Below are positions 40,210 to 61,754 of a DNA stretch of 64,000 nucleotides, in pieces. Origin of the DNA: Alviniconcha marisindica (Eukaryota > Mollusca > Gastropoda > Provannidae); contig JABMCL010002254.1 of NCBI GenBank assembly GCA_018857735.1, positions 124,001 to 188,000 on the forward strand. The letters run 5' to 3'. The notes under the pieces were generated by a model. It worked only from the letters and a program-made list of their open reading frames with translations. It did no database searches and was not told where the DNA came from. The position numbers and the translations under genes were made by a program. How positions within the stretch are numbered: the first letter of the stretch is position 1; every line of letters starts with the position of its first letter.

Positions 40210-43024
40210 AAAATGTCATAAACCAGTGCTTGGGAGTTTGATATAGATGGTAATGTTAGTTGGAACAGGGTCAGCGATATTGCATATTTTTCACCTGGTA
40301 TGGTAACTTTAAGGGTACAATGCACAAAATAAACAAACGAGACAAATTGTTAATGATTTCTGGGTTTTTTTTGTTGGTTTTTTTACACTACTTGTCATAA
40401 AACACACCCGTAATTACCACAAATGTGTATTTTTACACATAAAAAGAGACACAACTATTAATATAAATACCTGATATGCATCCATTTTTTTTTTGACAAG
40501 CACCAAAAAAATTATGTTAAAAAAAGTATCCTCAAACAAATGAGTTACACTGATCTTAATAACCCCCTCCCCCCCCCCCCACCCAGCTGTTAGTTGTTTT
40601 TACAAAGTTTTTTTAATATTTTTATTTGTCTACAACAACAAAAATATGTATCTGGCATGTCACCAAACCAATTGCCTATAACACTATATGACTTAGAACC
40701 AAAAGATGTGCAAGAAAAGAGGACAGAGGTACAAGAAAATAAAGTTGTCAGGATGAGAGTGAGTAATGCATTTTTTGAATGAACACGTGTGAAGTCATCC
40801 ATCAGTGAAGGGAGAAGGCAGTGCTGCTTTTTGTTTCTGAGAAATTTGACTTTCAGTGTGATTTGTGACAATATGTTGAACATTACACATTGCAACAAGC
40901 CCACATCACTGTGCTGCTAATCATGCAGTTAACTGTGAAAACCCAACTGATCTTACAAGATGTGATCCACATGAGTATTACCAAGTGAACTGTTATTGTT
41001 CTGTGTGACACAGAACAGCATGCTACGCATGGTTTGTTGCAATAGATAATGTTCAACATACAGCCAATCTTGAACATTTTTAAATGAATAAAAAGCAACA
41101 CATTTTGAAACAGAAACAGTTATTCTTTATAGAACAATATGTGACAAGGAATATTTGATGGGGTTTTTTTTCTTAAATTTAAGCCTTCTTGACATAAACA
41201 GCAAATGATGTAAGAAATGTGTTGTACATTACTATTTCAACAAGATGTACAATGCTGTTTGTTTCTTCATGAAAATGATAAATCAGTAACTTTTTATTAC
41301 TGTAAAGTATACAGACACATAACTATTTCCATGTGAACAGTTTTTGCTGCATTACAAAAGATAGCATGTCCAATTTTGATGTAGTGGATAACATAACGTT
41401 AATGACACAACAAGATACTTTGTTTTTCATAACAAGATAAGTAATACTTATTATTTAACAAACAGGTAAGTGTTTCGTAAGAGAAAATGGAGCAAGTAAG
41501 AGTGAGTGCAACTTTTGCTGCTTTTGGGTGTCACAGGAAAACACACACGCAACCTGTCATCCATGCGTTTCTTGGTCATGTTGACTCGGGTGCCTAGGAC
41601 AAAAATAGTTGAACAGTTAACTTCAAAGTGAAAGAATTAATAATAATGGCATATTAAAAATCATCATAAATATTACCCAAAAAATCACAGCCAAAGAATA
41701 ATGCTATTAAGATCGGCACCTTACATTTTTAGAACTCTGGAAGGCAGACAGGCATGGTCACTATAATTATGTCGAACGTTATATTTCCACAGCTTGTGTT
41801 GTAATCATAATGTTCAACACCTAACTTGACGACTTTAACCTGTGTAAATTCAAACTGTCTACCATATATGATGATTTGTTTGAAGACGTAGTTTGTAAAC
41901 AAAACGAATTGCATTAAGTGCAAGCAAAAAATGTAAAGAGTACGATCAGAATACACTGTTTATAACCATTCTGCTGTTGCACATTACGATTTCAACACAC
42001 ACCTATGTTGTAAGAAACCTTTGGGGAAAACAAATTTACGAAAGCATCTGAACAAACTTTAGATTGACAGCATAACAAAAACTACTCTGTATGCTAACAT
42101 TCCGATACTTTTAAAAGATTCAGCATATACCAATATAAATAGCATCGTATAACCATAAGATTTGACTAAATCTCCAATGAACGTTTAAATTATATTGAAC
42201 ATTACGCCTTTTACAGTCTTCAAAAATATTACCACACATCTTTCACATATCACATCTCTTCCATGCGGCCATGTGCTCAAAGCTAACGACCCGGATGTGT
42301 AACATGACTAACTGGATGTAGTGTAGTGCAAAGGCGCGAAAACTTTTTTTTCCCCTTTTGTTGGTTTAATCTAATACTTTGTTGAACGTTATTTCTTGCA
42401 ACAATTTTATGAAGAATGGCAAAATATATTTTAAAAACTACCCAGACATTTGGCAGTAAAATAAAACATTGGCACCTGATGCAGTGACGTACCACAGTGA
42501 CTGGAGTTAAGTTTTGACAAAAGAGAAAGTTCTTCACTAGATTGTCTGCAGATGCTGGTCATGAAACATTTCAACACATGTACATTCGATCGAGGGACAT
42601 TTTGGAGCCTCTAACTCAAAAAACAAAACTTAGTGATAATCGATTTTATATGCACTGTGTAAAGCAATATCTCCTCTGTGATAACTGGTGACTGAGGTAA
42701 TGTTTTGATTTGTCATGTACATGAATGGGAAACATCGAAAGCACTCACCGTGAGCGTGTCTGTTTTCAGGGGTCAAATTCCGTGGCGCTTTTCACTTTCA
42801 AAAATTAATATTTCTCCAGCCGCTCCAGATTTGGAGCTCATATTGTTTCCACTGTGACGCTGACCAATCATGAACGCACACACAAAGCAACAACAAGACA
42901 TAGTGTTTGAAACGGATTTTATTGACAGTCAAAAATCTGACCCCCCATTTGCACACCTTTTGGCACTAAGTCACAGTTACAACAAAATATGAACATAAAA
43001 ATTCATCAGGACTGTTAACACTTG
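40210..43024. other. SEC23 intron 10, AT-rich, with a recurrent 12-mer
   Basis: No gene is supported. The palindrome-like 12-mer GTTGAACRTTAY occurs in both orientations at 40875, 41046, 41771 (one mismatch), 41807, 42194 (one mismatch) and 42381. A possible 40-base cassette exon (41541-41580 region, minus) is discussed separately. A poly-C tract lies at 40566. Confidence 0.5.
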
Positions 43025-43490
<466 letters not shown>

Positions 43491-43672
43491 TCAGAACGCA
43501 TGTCATACTTTGAACACCAAACAAAAAGAACATTCACATTATCCTCACATAAGCCATCATAAGCAAACAAAACTTTCTGGAAATGACTGTTGGTACTTAA
43601 GACAAAAGAATGTGCTAGATGCAAGGAAAACATGCAATGCTTGTGCTCCCGTCAAGGTAAACAATAAATCAG

Positions 43673-43674
<2 letters not shown>

Positions 43675-43721
<47 letters not shown>
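43675..43721. repeat. GT microsatellite
   Basis: About 22 GT dinucleotides in SEC23 intron 9. Confidence 0.97.
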
Positions 43722-43722
<1 letters not shown>

Positions 43723-43820
43723 ATGCATGAATGCACATTTATATACATTTTTTTCAGCTCCATGTTTAAAAAAAAAACATACTGTTAAATGTTTTATTGC
43801 AAAACATATTGAATGTTTTA

Positions 43821-46080
<2,260 letters not shown>

Positions 46081-46246
46081 ACCATTTCTTTCTTTCTCAA
46101 AGTACAGTACTGTTACAGAACTCTCAACTTTCTCCACAGATGTCTGCATATTAATTATAATATAAAATATTACATATTATAAAACAGTATATAAAAACAA
46201 TACACTGTAATAAAATATACTACAATATATATGAATTCTTGTTCTA

Positions 46247-46408
<162 letters not shown>

Positions 46409-46589
46409 TCACACACAGAGAACACAACAGAACCATTTACTGTCTAGATTCAATGTCACACATCAGGCACATGTTATGTAATGTCGTGAATTGTAAATGT
46501 CAAAACAAATAAAAATAATGAAGCCTACACATGTGTATAAACACAAGGTTCATCAGCTTCAGCAGCAAAATACTCCTCTTTGTGTACTT

Positions 46590-47100
46590 GTGGTCCTGTA
46601 AGTCACAGTATGCTGTGATCCTAACCATAACAATCCAATCTTTTCACAGGATGCTCTGGCTTATGATGGTGTACCATCAAACTATATTGGTGGCAAAGGA
46701 TAAGCAGCTCAGTACATACAGTAGAAATGCTTGTATTTTGATCACATCAGCCCTCATTCCAACCTTCACCTTGCAGACAGCAAAGCATTCTTTTCACATG
46801 ACACTCCAGCTTATGACGATGCGCTAACATACCAAGCTTGGTCGTCCTTGAAAATAGCAACCTTTTTGTGATCTACCATCAAACTAAGTTTGGTTAGTTC
46901 AGAATACATAGCAAAAACATTCATATTTTAATTATATGAGTCTTTGCTGTGGCCTTGACCTTGAAGACAGCAACCAATTTGTTTTCTGTCTTTCATACCA
47001 AGTTTGCTTATAAAGGGAGGGGCAGTTCAGAGGATACCATCTGGACAAAACCCAGAACACGGGCACAGCAATTCCAATATACCTCCCCCCACTTTGTTAC
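46590..47100 (+). repeat. Dispersed repeat element copy
   Basis: Same family as 25330-26690: 'ctggcttatgatggtgtacc', 'gacactccagcttatgacga', 'aagtttggttagttcagaa', then the family end 'cagcaattccaatatacctc' near 47068. Another terminal fragment is at 43855-43915. Confidence 0.7.
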
Positions 47101-47276
47101 CAGGGGCTTAGACCAAAAAATAATTAAAGATAAAACTAAAAAAAGAGAACAAAAAAAAATTTAAAACATTTTAAACAACTACTGAAATGTTATAAATAGT
47201 CTTAACTTGCATATTGTTCAAGCTGTAAATTATTTCACTGTACTTATAATACCATTTTCTTTTGACTATAAGACTA

Positions 47277-48066
<790 letters not shown>

Positions 48067-49378
48067 CATGAAGTCTGATGCCAACACTTCACTGTCCAGT
48101 TCTGGCACCATCCCAACACTTCACTGTCCAGTTGTGGCACCATCCTAACACTTCACTGTCCAGTTCTGGCACCATCCCAACACTTCACTGTCCAGTTCTG
48201 GCACCATCCCAACACTTCACTGTCCAGTTCTGGCACCATCCCAACACTTCACTGTCCAGTTGCTGCCACACCACCATCCCAACACTTCACTGTCCAGTTG
48301 CTGCCACACCACCATCCCAACACTTCACTGTCCAGTTGCTGCCACACCACCATCCCAACACTTCACTGTCCAGTTGCTGCCACACCACCATCCCAACACT
48401 TCACTGTCTGATTCCTGCCACCATCCCACCACTTCACTGTCTGGTTCATGCCACCATCCCACCACTTCACTGTCTGGTTCATGCCACCATCCCACCACTT
48501 CACTGCTTCACCTGTCTGGTTCCTGCCACCATCCCACCACTTCACTGTCTGGTTCCTGCCACCATCCCACCACTTCACTGCTTCACTGTCTGGTTCCTGC
48601 CACCATCCCACCACTTCACTGTCTGGTTCCTGCCACCATCCCACCACTTCACTGCTTCATGTCTGGTTCCTGCCACCATCCCACCCACTCTTCACTGTCT
48701 GGTTCCTGCCACCATCCCACCACTTCACTGTCTGGTTCCTGCCACCATCCACCACTTCACTGCTTCACTGTCTGGTTCCTGCCACCATCCCACCACTTCA
48801 CTGTCTGGTTCCTGCCACCATCCCACCACTGCTTCACTGTCTGGTTCCTGCCACCATCCCACCACTTCACTGTCTGGTTCCTGCCACCATCCCACCACTT
48901 CACTTGTCTGGTTCCTGCCACCATCCCACCACTTCACTGTCTGGTTCCTGCCACCATCCCACCACTTCACTGTCTGGTTCCTGCCACCATCCCACCACTT
49001 CACTGTCTGGTTCCTGCCACCATCCCACCACTTCACTGCTTCACTGCCTGGTTCCTGCCACCATCCCACCACTTCACTGCTTCACTGTCTGGTTCCTACC
49101 ACCATCCCACCACTTCACTGTCCTGGTTCCTGCCACCATCCCACCACTTCACTGTCTGGTTCCTGCCACCATCCCACCACTTCATTGTCTGGTTCCTGCC
49201 ACCATCCCACCACTTCACTGCTTCACTGTCTGGTTCCTGCCACCATCCCACCACTTCACTGTCTGGTTCCTGCCACCATCCCACCACTTCACTGTCTGGT
49301 TCCTGCCACTGTCCAACCACTTCACTGCTTCACTGTCTGGTTCCTGCCACCATCCTACCACTTCATTATATGGTTTCA
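48067..49378. repeat. Minisatellite, 32-36-bp units with 9-bp insert variants
   Basis: Left part 'gttctggcaccatcccaaca' plus 'cttcactgtcca'. Main part 'tctggttcctgccaccatcc' plus 'caccacttcactg' (33 bp), often with an extra 'cttcactgt'. It directly abuts the 65-bp array. Very long plus-strand open frames (up to 514 codons) are artefacts of the stop-free unit. Confidence 0.95.
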
Positions 49379-49427
49379 GGTACCAACAATGTCTAATCTC
49401 ATCTTGTTTGAACTATGCATTAACACT

Positions 49428-49625
49428 AGCCAAAGTGTCAGAGAATTCCAGACTGAATGCCACACCAAAAGCCAAAGAGACAGAGAATTCCTGACTGAAT
49501 GCCAAACCAGAAGCCAAAGAGACAGAGAATTCCTGACTAAATGCCACACCAAAAGCCAAAGAGACAGAGAATTCCTGACTGAACGCCACATCAAAAACCA
49601 AAGTCATGGCATTTTTGACTGAATG
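49428..49625. repeat. Minisatellite, 42-bp unit, about 4.5 copies
   Basis: The unit is 'agagacagagaattcctgac' plus 'tgaatgccacaccaaaagcc' plus 'aa'. Confidence 0.95.
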
Positions 49626-51745
<2,120 letters not shown>

Positions 51746-51798
51746 AACGCTGATGTATGATGCCAGCCTCGGAAAAAAAGCGAACACTGACCAGCTTA

Positions 51799-52044
<246 letters not shown>

Positions 52045-52089
52045 TCAACTCTTACTTTTATCATCCGTCATTTGGTCTACCTGCTGGTC

Positions 52090-52117
52090 CCCCCCCCCCC
52101 CCCCCCCCCCCCCCCCG
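52090..52117. repeat. Poly-C tract, about 28 C
   Basis: Uninterrupted C run in SEC23 intron 4, followed by GGAATCCCCC. Likely length-variable. Confidence 0.95.
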
Positions 52118-52394
52118 GAATCCCCCTGCTGCAGGTTATCTGTTGGCCATTATCATGAAATTTCAAACTTTCCATGACCATGGCCCAAAATGCAATTTAC
52201 CCCAAACTTTCCAGGTACAGAAAAAGGCACCTCATATTCCCAAATCTTAACGGCCTATAAGAACTCTGACAACTAGGTCACATAAGGAAGGCTGAGCCTA
52301 TTGTGGTGAACCCTTTGTGCCCTGCAGCCACTGCTGGCTGCCAGCTCTCCTAGCCTCACACTGTTCTTCACTTACAGCACCACAGGCAGTCACA

Positions 52395-53826
<1,432 letters not shown>

Positions 53827-53887
53827 TCAGATGGAAATGGAAACTGTACGTTGATTCCTTCAAGCAAAATGGAAATGGAAACTGCTT

Positions 53888-54190
53888 TTTAACACCCAGT
53901 CCACCATGACTGTTACACAAGGGCAAAACACATTTTGTTCAACATCCAGTCCACCATGACTGTTACACAAGGGCGAAACACAATTTGTTCAACATCCAGT
54001 CCACCATGACTGTTACACAAGGGCAAAACACATTTTGTTCAACATCCAGTCCACCGTGACTGTTACACAAGAGCAAAACACATGTTCAACATCCAGTCCA
54101 CCATGACTGTTACACAAGGGCAAAACACATTATGTTCAACATCCAGTCCACCATGACTGTTAGTGTTACACAAGGGCGAAACACATTCTG
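53888..54190. repeat. Minisatellite, about 50-bp unit, about 6 copies
   Basis: The unit is 'ttcaacatccagtccaccat' plus 'gactgttacacaagggcaaa' plus 'acacatttt'. It begins about 95 bases upstream of exon 4 on the minus strand and shows no obvious exon-derived sequence. Confidence 0.95.
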
Positions 54191-54824
54191 TCAGCACACA
54201 ATCAATGCTAAACATACACAGTGAATGGTCACAAGAACTCCTGAATAACTTCAAAAAGAAATCAACACACAAGGGAGTTAATCAGTGCTCAAAAGACATC
54301 ACATAAGTACAACAACAAAGACCCGAGCCACCTACAATAACTCTCACCTGGCAGGCAGGTAAATACACAGTACAAAAAAATCCACCACAGCTACAGCTCA
54401 ACAACAAAAGAAAAAGAAAAAAAGAAAAGGGAATGAAACTGCCTTTGTAAGATATTTTGCAGTGTATTAAACATTTCTCAATGTGACATTTTTATAGACA
54501 AATTTAATGTATTATGCATATATAGAGAGAGCTGAAAATGCAAAGTAGGTAGCGGCAGCCAAAATTTAAATTTCATAACAGCAATTTAATTTATGCATTT
54601 TCAGACAGGCCATGTTGATACAAGAAAATGAAGAGAAAAAAAGTAACTGTTTATCTTAATTAGTTCCAAAGATATAGCCATTCGAAAACAGTTTTGCGTG
54701 ACAATAAACAATTTATTACATTTTCCCAAATTTACCCCCCTATAGTGGTTCACATGAACGTGGGAGAATCCAAATACTTACACTTTTCAAAAGTATATCT
54801 TGGTTGCATTTTGTCACAGCTAAA

Positions 54825-55112
54825 TCATATGATCAGCAAAGAAACATGAAACAAAGGCAGAGGGCTGAAGATGTTCCAAAAAGCAATTCCGAGCTTGCCG
54901 ATTTGCATGAAACAGCACTTTTGACACCACACAGTGGGTAACATATGGCAATGACAGCTTTCCCAATGGATTTCCAAGCAGGGTTTATCACAGTCTTTGC
55001 ACTTAATCTTTTCTAAGCAGCACTGACTCTTACTTTTAGAGTTACAGGGTCTTAAAGTTGGCAAAATCTTCAATTTGCACAGCAGAAAAAACACAAATAT
55101 GTAGGTTGCCAC
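54825..55112 (-). CDS. Cys-rich open frame inside the transposon
   Basis: Ninety-five codons from an in-frame ATG. The middle is rich in Cys and His (KIKCKDCDKPCLEIHWES, CHCHMLPTVWCQKC), like a small zinc-binding domain of the kind found at transposase C-termini. The ends are hydrophobic and unconvincing, so only the central part may be coding. No family is recognised. Confidence 0.3.
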   Translation of the reverse strand: MATYIFVFFLLCKLKILPTLRPCNSKSKSQCCLEKIKCKDCDKPCLEIHWESCHCHMLPTVWCQKCCFMQIGKLGIAFWNIFSPLPLFHVSLLII

Positions 55113-55129
55113 ATTTTAACTGGTAATAA

Positions 55130-55625
55130 CTTGAAAACCACTACAGATACAGCAATGAAACTTGGCATGTACATTACACTAAGTGTGAAGTACACTTGTA
55201 GCAGCATTTGCAGTTCTTTTGAGAGTGACAGATCTTAAAGCCTGCAAAAACTTTTCACAGCGAAAAAAAGGACAAATCTAAAGGTTTTCACACTTTAACT
55301 CATAATAACTTGAAAACCACTACAGATACAGCCATGAAATTTTGCATGAACATTAAGCTAAGTGTAAAGTATACTTGCAGCAGCACTTGCAGTTATTATG
55401 AGAGTGATAGAGTCTTAAAGCCTGCAAAATCTTCATTTTTCACAGTGGAAAAAGGACAAATCTGAAGGGTTCCACACTTGAACTCATAATAACTTGAAAC
55501 CCACTACAGATACAGCCATGAAACCTTGCACGTACATTAAACTAAGTGTGAAGTACACTTGCAGCAGCATTTACACTTATTTTGAGAGTGTTAGAGTCTT
55601 AAAGTCTGCAAAATCTTCACTTTTC
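55130..55625. repeat. Three tandem copies of about 180 bp inside the transposon
   Basis: Each copy includes 'taacttgaaaaccactacag', 'atacagc.atgaaa.ttg', 'aagtgtgaagtacacttg.a', 'gcagca.ttgca' and 'cttaaagcctgcaaaa'. They differ by about 10-15 percent by eye and lie between the two Cys-rich frames. Confidence 0.85.
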
Positions 55626-56280
55626 ACAGCAGAAAAAGGACGTGTATGCTAAACAAAACATGGTACAGCAGTATCACCTTTATCATCCATGAACATACAG
55701 GCCTATAACAGTATAAGGCTGTGATTTCAGGAGCCACTTGACACGGTCTACAGCTGATTTTCCTGTAAATAGCATCTGAGTGCTTGATATCTGCCAAATA
55801 AATTCCTGGGAGATTCAACAAAGAACGAACGTCCAGACGATGATGAAGGTGCAAGTTGCAGATTCTTGGCAAACACGACTGCGGTGGAGATTTCAGTGCA
55901 ATCTTCAGAGCGTGGCCACATGTACACAACAACTCCATCTTTACTGCCGCCTTCTCCAAGAAACTGACTTCTCCAAAGTCACCTCTTCCTCACTGATGAC
56001 CCTGGTGACTTCGCTGATAAAGAAATCTTCTACATAGTAGACTGCCACGCTGTCACCCTCCTGTTGAAATCTGAAGCTGGTTTCAAACTCAGATTCATCA
56101 GGTTCTGATTCATCCTCTGGCTCAGAGTCGACATCTCCTGGGTCAGACTCCTCTTCCACTTGTTGACATCTCTGCTGGCAGCCGCCATGGCTGTGAAGAG
56201 GTGGAAGTTCTGGAAGTGGCTCACCTCCAAACAGCTCCTTCAATCTGTTGACCAGACTCAACAGGGGGCCTTTAGTGTTA
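55624..56280 (-). pseudogene. Frameshifted continuation of the transposon gene
   Basis: Two overlapping minus-strand frames look like coding sequence shifted relative to each other. One (about 56280-55941) has an acidic stretch (ESDPGDVDSEPEDESEPD) followed by SVAVYYVEDFFISEV. The other (about 55960-55624) is Cys-rich (MELLCTCGHALKIALKS, SCLPRICNLHLHHRLDV, SCRPCQVAPEITALYCY). Continuity with 56282-56504 would need a short intron or a frameshift at about 56280 and another near 55950. No known family is recognised. Confidence 0.35.
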
Positions 56281-56281
56281 C

Positions 56282-56504
56282 CATAAATACCGCAGACGAG
56301 AAAGCAGCACTGTCTTGACCAGATCTGGCTTGAGAAGTTGCTGGAAGAATGCAGCAGTCTCATCCAAAGTCTTGGATCCCTCATCTTTCAGGAGAAGCAG
56401 CTGGACTAACAGTCGGTTGTCCACACCAACCAGAGGAAGGTCTTGCCGGCGTCCTCTCCCAGTTGCCAGGAAAATAGCCTTCAATTTGGAAAACTGGTCA
56501 TCAT
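56282..56504 (-). CDS. Candidate exon 2 of the transposon-borne gene
   Basis: Acceptor TTCTTCTCCAG, then a frame continuing from exon 1: DDQFSKLKAIFLATGRGRR, DLPLVGVDNRLLVQLLLL, TLDETAAFFQQLLKPDLVKT, VLLSRLRY. Either a donor GTAACA at 56280-56281 or a stop at 56278-56280 ends it. The helical, Leu-rich composition looks like a real protein, but I do not recognise it. Confidence 0.45.
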
Positions 56505-57184
56505 CTGGAGAAGAAGAAAAACATACAATTTTGTTGTTTCTGTTGATCTTGATTGAGAGAGAATGACCTAGGGCCTACAGTATAATTAATAATAATCATT
56601 ATCACTCAAGCCTTAACTGTTATCTGTTATGATTTTATCATCACTTATCAGACTGGCTACCGTTAGCAAACCAGAAATCCACTTTTAATTTTGAACTGGA
56701 AATGCTGGTCAACATCCTATTAAAGTTTGAGAATTTAACTACGATCGTTGAAAAACGAAAAAGACTAATATTTAACAGAGTTCAAGTGCAGAAGTTATTA
56801 TGAGGTCGACCGTGTTTTCTCCGCATCTTAGTTGCCTCCCCTGATGAACTTCGATCACGAAAACAGCCATCGCCACGAATTTACGTCAAAGGTTCGTCCC
56901 CCCAAAATAATACTGTTCCAGAAGACATCAGAAGAATGTATTTCAATGACTATTTTTGTGAAACTTTGGCGTATTTTGGCAATATTTAGGAGAACAAGCA
57001 AGTGATCGACAACTTCCGGTTAGTCGTATTTGTAAACAAAGACAGAACTATGAGTCGGTCGAGAAAACCCGTAAGATTTTCGTCAATCCTGCAAGAATGA
57101 ATCAAAATATCATAAAAATGCTAAATTATGAGATAAACTATCACCAAATGCAGTAAATTGAAGCCAGGTGAAGAGAATACTCAC

Positions 57185-57242
57185 GAATCATGTGCCAAAA
57201 CTCGGCAATCGAGTCACAACAACTCCACGCAGTCGATGCCAT
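57185..57242 (-). CDS. Candidate exon 1 of the transposon-borne gene
   Basis: ATG at 57240-57242 in a good start context (AAGATGG) opens MASTAWSCCDSIAEFWHMI, then donor C/GTGAGT. It leaves phase 1, which matches exon 2 at 56504 (CAT, His). Lies about 590 bases inside the right TIR, as expected for a transposon gene. Confidence 0.45.
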
Positions 57243-57390
57243 CTTGGATGAACTCAATTTGAAAAAGGCGCATTTATTGCAGTCTTTTATTGGCTTGTGA
57301 ACGACCCACCGGTCATGAATCTATTAGCCCCATACCTCATTCGAAAGGGTACGGATTCCGCTTCATTTTGAAGGTAGATGTTTTAGACGT

Positions 57391-57723
57391 TTGAGGGCAT
57401 TTTGCGGTTTAAAATTGAGTTTAAAAAGCGTTCTAGCGACCAGAGATGTTTGTAAAAGACCATGGCGTTTACACCACTGGAATCAGCATTCAATTTCAGA
57501 TCCAGTGATACCACATATTGCTGTGTACAACGCGTATGGCTTTGTCACCGAGCGGATAAACACATCGACTGTTTTCGTTCATGTCTCGGACCGCGTGATC
57601 GGCACTGGACAAACGGAAAATACCTCCCGTAGAAAATCAATTCGCGATTTTTCGAGGCACATGCAATGCAAACATAAAAACAACTATAAGAATGAGAAAA
57701 AAAACTTCTTTTTATTCATATAA
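57391..57723 (+). CDS. Uncertain plus-strand frame inside the transposon
   Basis: 110 codons, divergent from the minus-strand gene, starting about 150 bases from its ATG and ending near the right TIR. Composition is plausible (VPHIAVYNAYGFVTE-like central part) but no family is recognised and the tail is Lys/Asn/Phe-rich low complexity. Could be chance. Confidence 0.2.
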   Translation: MRAFCGLKLSLKSVLATRDVCKRPWRLHHWNQHSISDPVIPHIAVYNAYGFVTERINTSTVFVHVSDRVIGTGQTENTSRRKSIRDFSRHMQCKHKNNYKNEKKNFFLFI

Positions 57724-57841
57724 ATTCCAAAAGGATACATTCAGAGACTGCGGAGAAATTAGTGATTGAAATACAGTAAAATAGAGCAAAGTTCCGATGT
57801 TCCTGCATAGGCGATGAGAGGCTGCCGCTACCTATGCAAAG

Positions 57842-60345
<2,504 letters not shown>

Positions 60346-60749
60346 CCAACCCTTCAGGAGACTTAAGTGTAGCAAAATCAGATTTTAAGCGTAGTAATCT
60401 GATTTTGAGTATAGTGTACATGGTTGTCCATTACAGTTTCCCGAAAACGTGCCAGATGTCTAGTATGAATGGCTGCAGAAAGAGTGATGTTGTGCACTCC
60501 AAAAATAAAAATGTGTGAAAAGTGTCTCCACTCGAATTACATCCAAATGCTGTGAAGGCGGCATCTCACAACCCATAAATTGGGAAATATTCAGTGTACT
60601 TAACTATCGCTTTTCCTTTGTTGATGTGACGCTTCAAGTTGACGCGTTGTTCGATGTCGTACATTCCGCCACGGGCAACAGAAAAGTCCCAAGAACGGTG
60701 AGTATTTTGACAGCGGCCACCGATAAAAAGCAGAAGTGGTCTTTCTTAC

Positions 60750-60838
60750 CTGTTAGACGGCAGCTGGAACTGCTGTTGAGGAGCCTGAGGACCTCTCTGC
60801 TGTTGCTGTGCCTGACCTCGCCCAATGCCCAGCATCTC
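60750..60838 (-). CDS. SEC23: SEC23 exon 2, Gln-rich linker in the trunk
   Basis: Twenty-nine codons plus two bases: EMLGIGRGQAQQQQRGPQAP then QQQFQLPSN(R). Acceptor AG at 60839-60840, donor GTAAGA. The linker is Gln-rich and differs from the vertebrate one, but the EMLG start and PSNRF end match. Confidence 0.96.
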
Positions 60839-60889
60839 CTGTGCCACACGAGGGTCATCGGTCTATTCCATTCCAACTATACATGCAGT

Positions 60890-61130
60890 ACAACACAGTA
60901 TACAGGAATACAAATAATACAAAAGATACCATCCAGACAAACATTCAATGAGGTTTTGAACCTTCGCTGTGACCCTGAACAAAGCAATCTTTTCACAGGA
61001 TACTCTGGCTTATGCTGATGTACAATCAAACAAAGTCTGGTAGCAAAAGGACCAGAAGTTCCGAGCATATAACAGAAATTGCCATATTTTCATTACAAGC
61101 CCTGTGACCTTAACTCATTCAAGACGCCAC
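60890..61130 (+). repeat. Dispersed repeat element copy
   Basis: Single degenerate copy of the family at 25330-26690: 'gctgtgaccctgaacaaagc', 'acaggatactctggcttatg', 'caatcaaacaaagtctggta'. Confidence 0.7.
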
Positions 61131-61384
61131 AAAATGACGCTCTCAGTTCCTGTTGACGCACTGTTTTTGCCCGTAATTTTTTTTTTTTATAGAAATAAAC
61201 TACTAGGAATAATACAATAAACATACAGATTTTTTAGAAAGCTTAGTATGTGCACTTGTCAGATAAATAATCCATAGAGTCATATCACATTAAGGAGTTG
61301 GAGACACCCCAACAATTTTTGTCTCAGAGAAAACAGGAACCTGTGTGTGCAGGGAAATGTTTCCTTAAAAAACAACTAATTCAA
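61131..61384. other. SEC23 intron 1, unassigned part
   Basis: Unique AT-rich sequence. No gene or repeat is recognised. Confidence 0.5.
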
Positions 61385-61750
<366 letters not shown>

Positions 61751-61754
61751 TCAA

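Larger units (their letters stand above)
54546..57834 (-). mobile_element. DNA transposon, 3.29 kb, with TIRs and target-site duplication
   Basis: Perfect 15-bp terminal inverted repeats, TAGGTAGCGGCAGCC at 54546-54560 and its reverse complement at 57820-57834. TGCAAAG flanks both ends (54539-54545 and 57835-57841); with one neighbouring base the duplication could be 8 bp. It is inserted in SEC23 intron 3. The interior carries a two-exon minus-strand frame, an acidic frame, Cys-rich frames and a three-copy internal repeat. I cannot assign a superfamily: a 7-8-bp duplication fits hAT, P or Merlin-like groups, but I recognise no transposase. Confidence 0.8.

Noticed and set aside
48078..49622. 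514-codon plus-strand open frame
   Set aside because: Runs through 33-bp and 42-bp repeat arrays; no recognisable protein and it opposes the SEC23 transcript.
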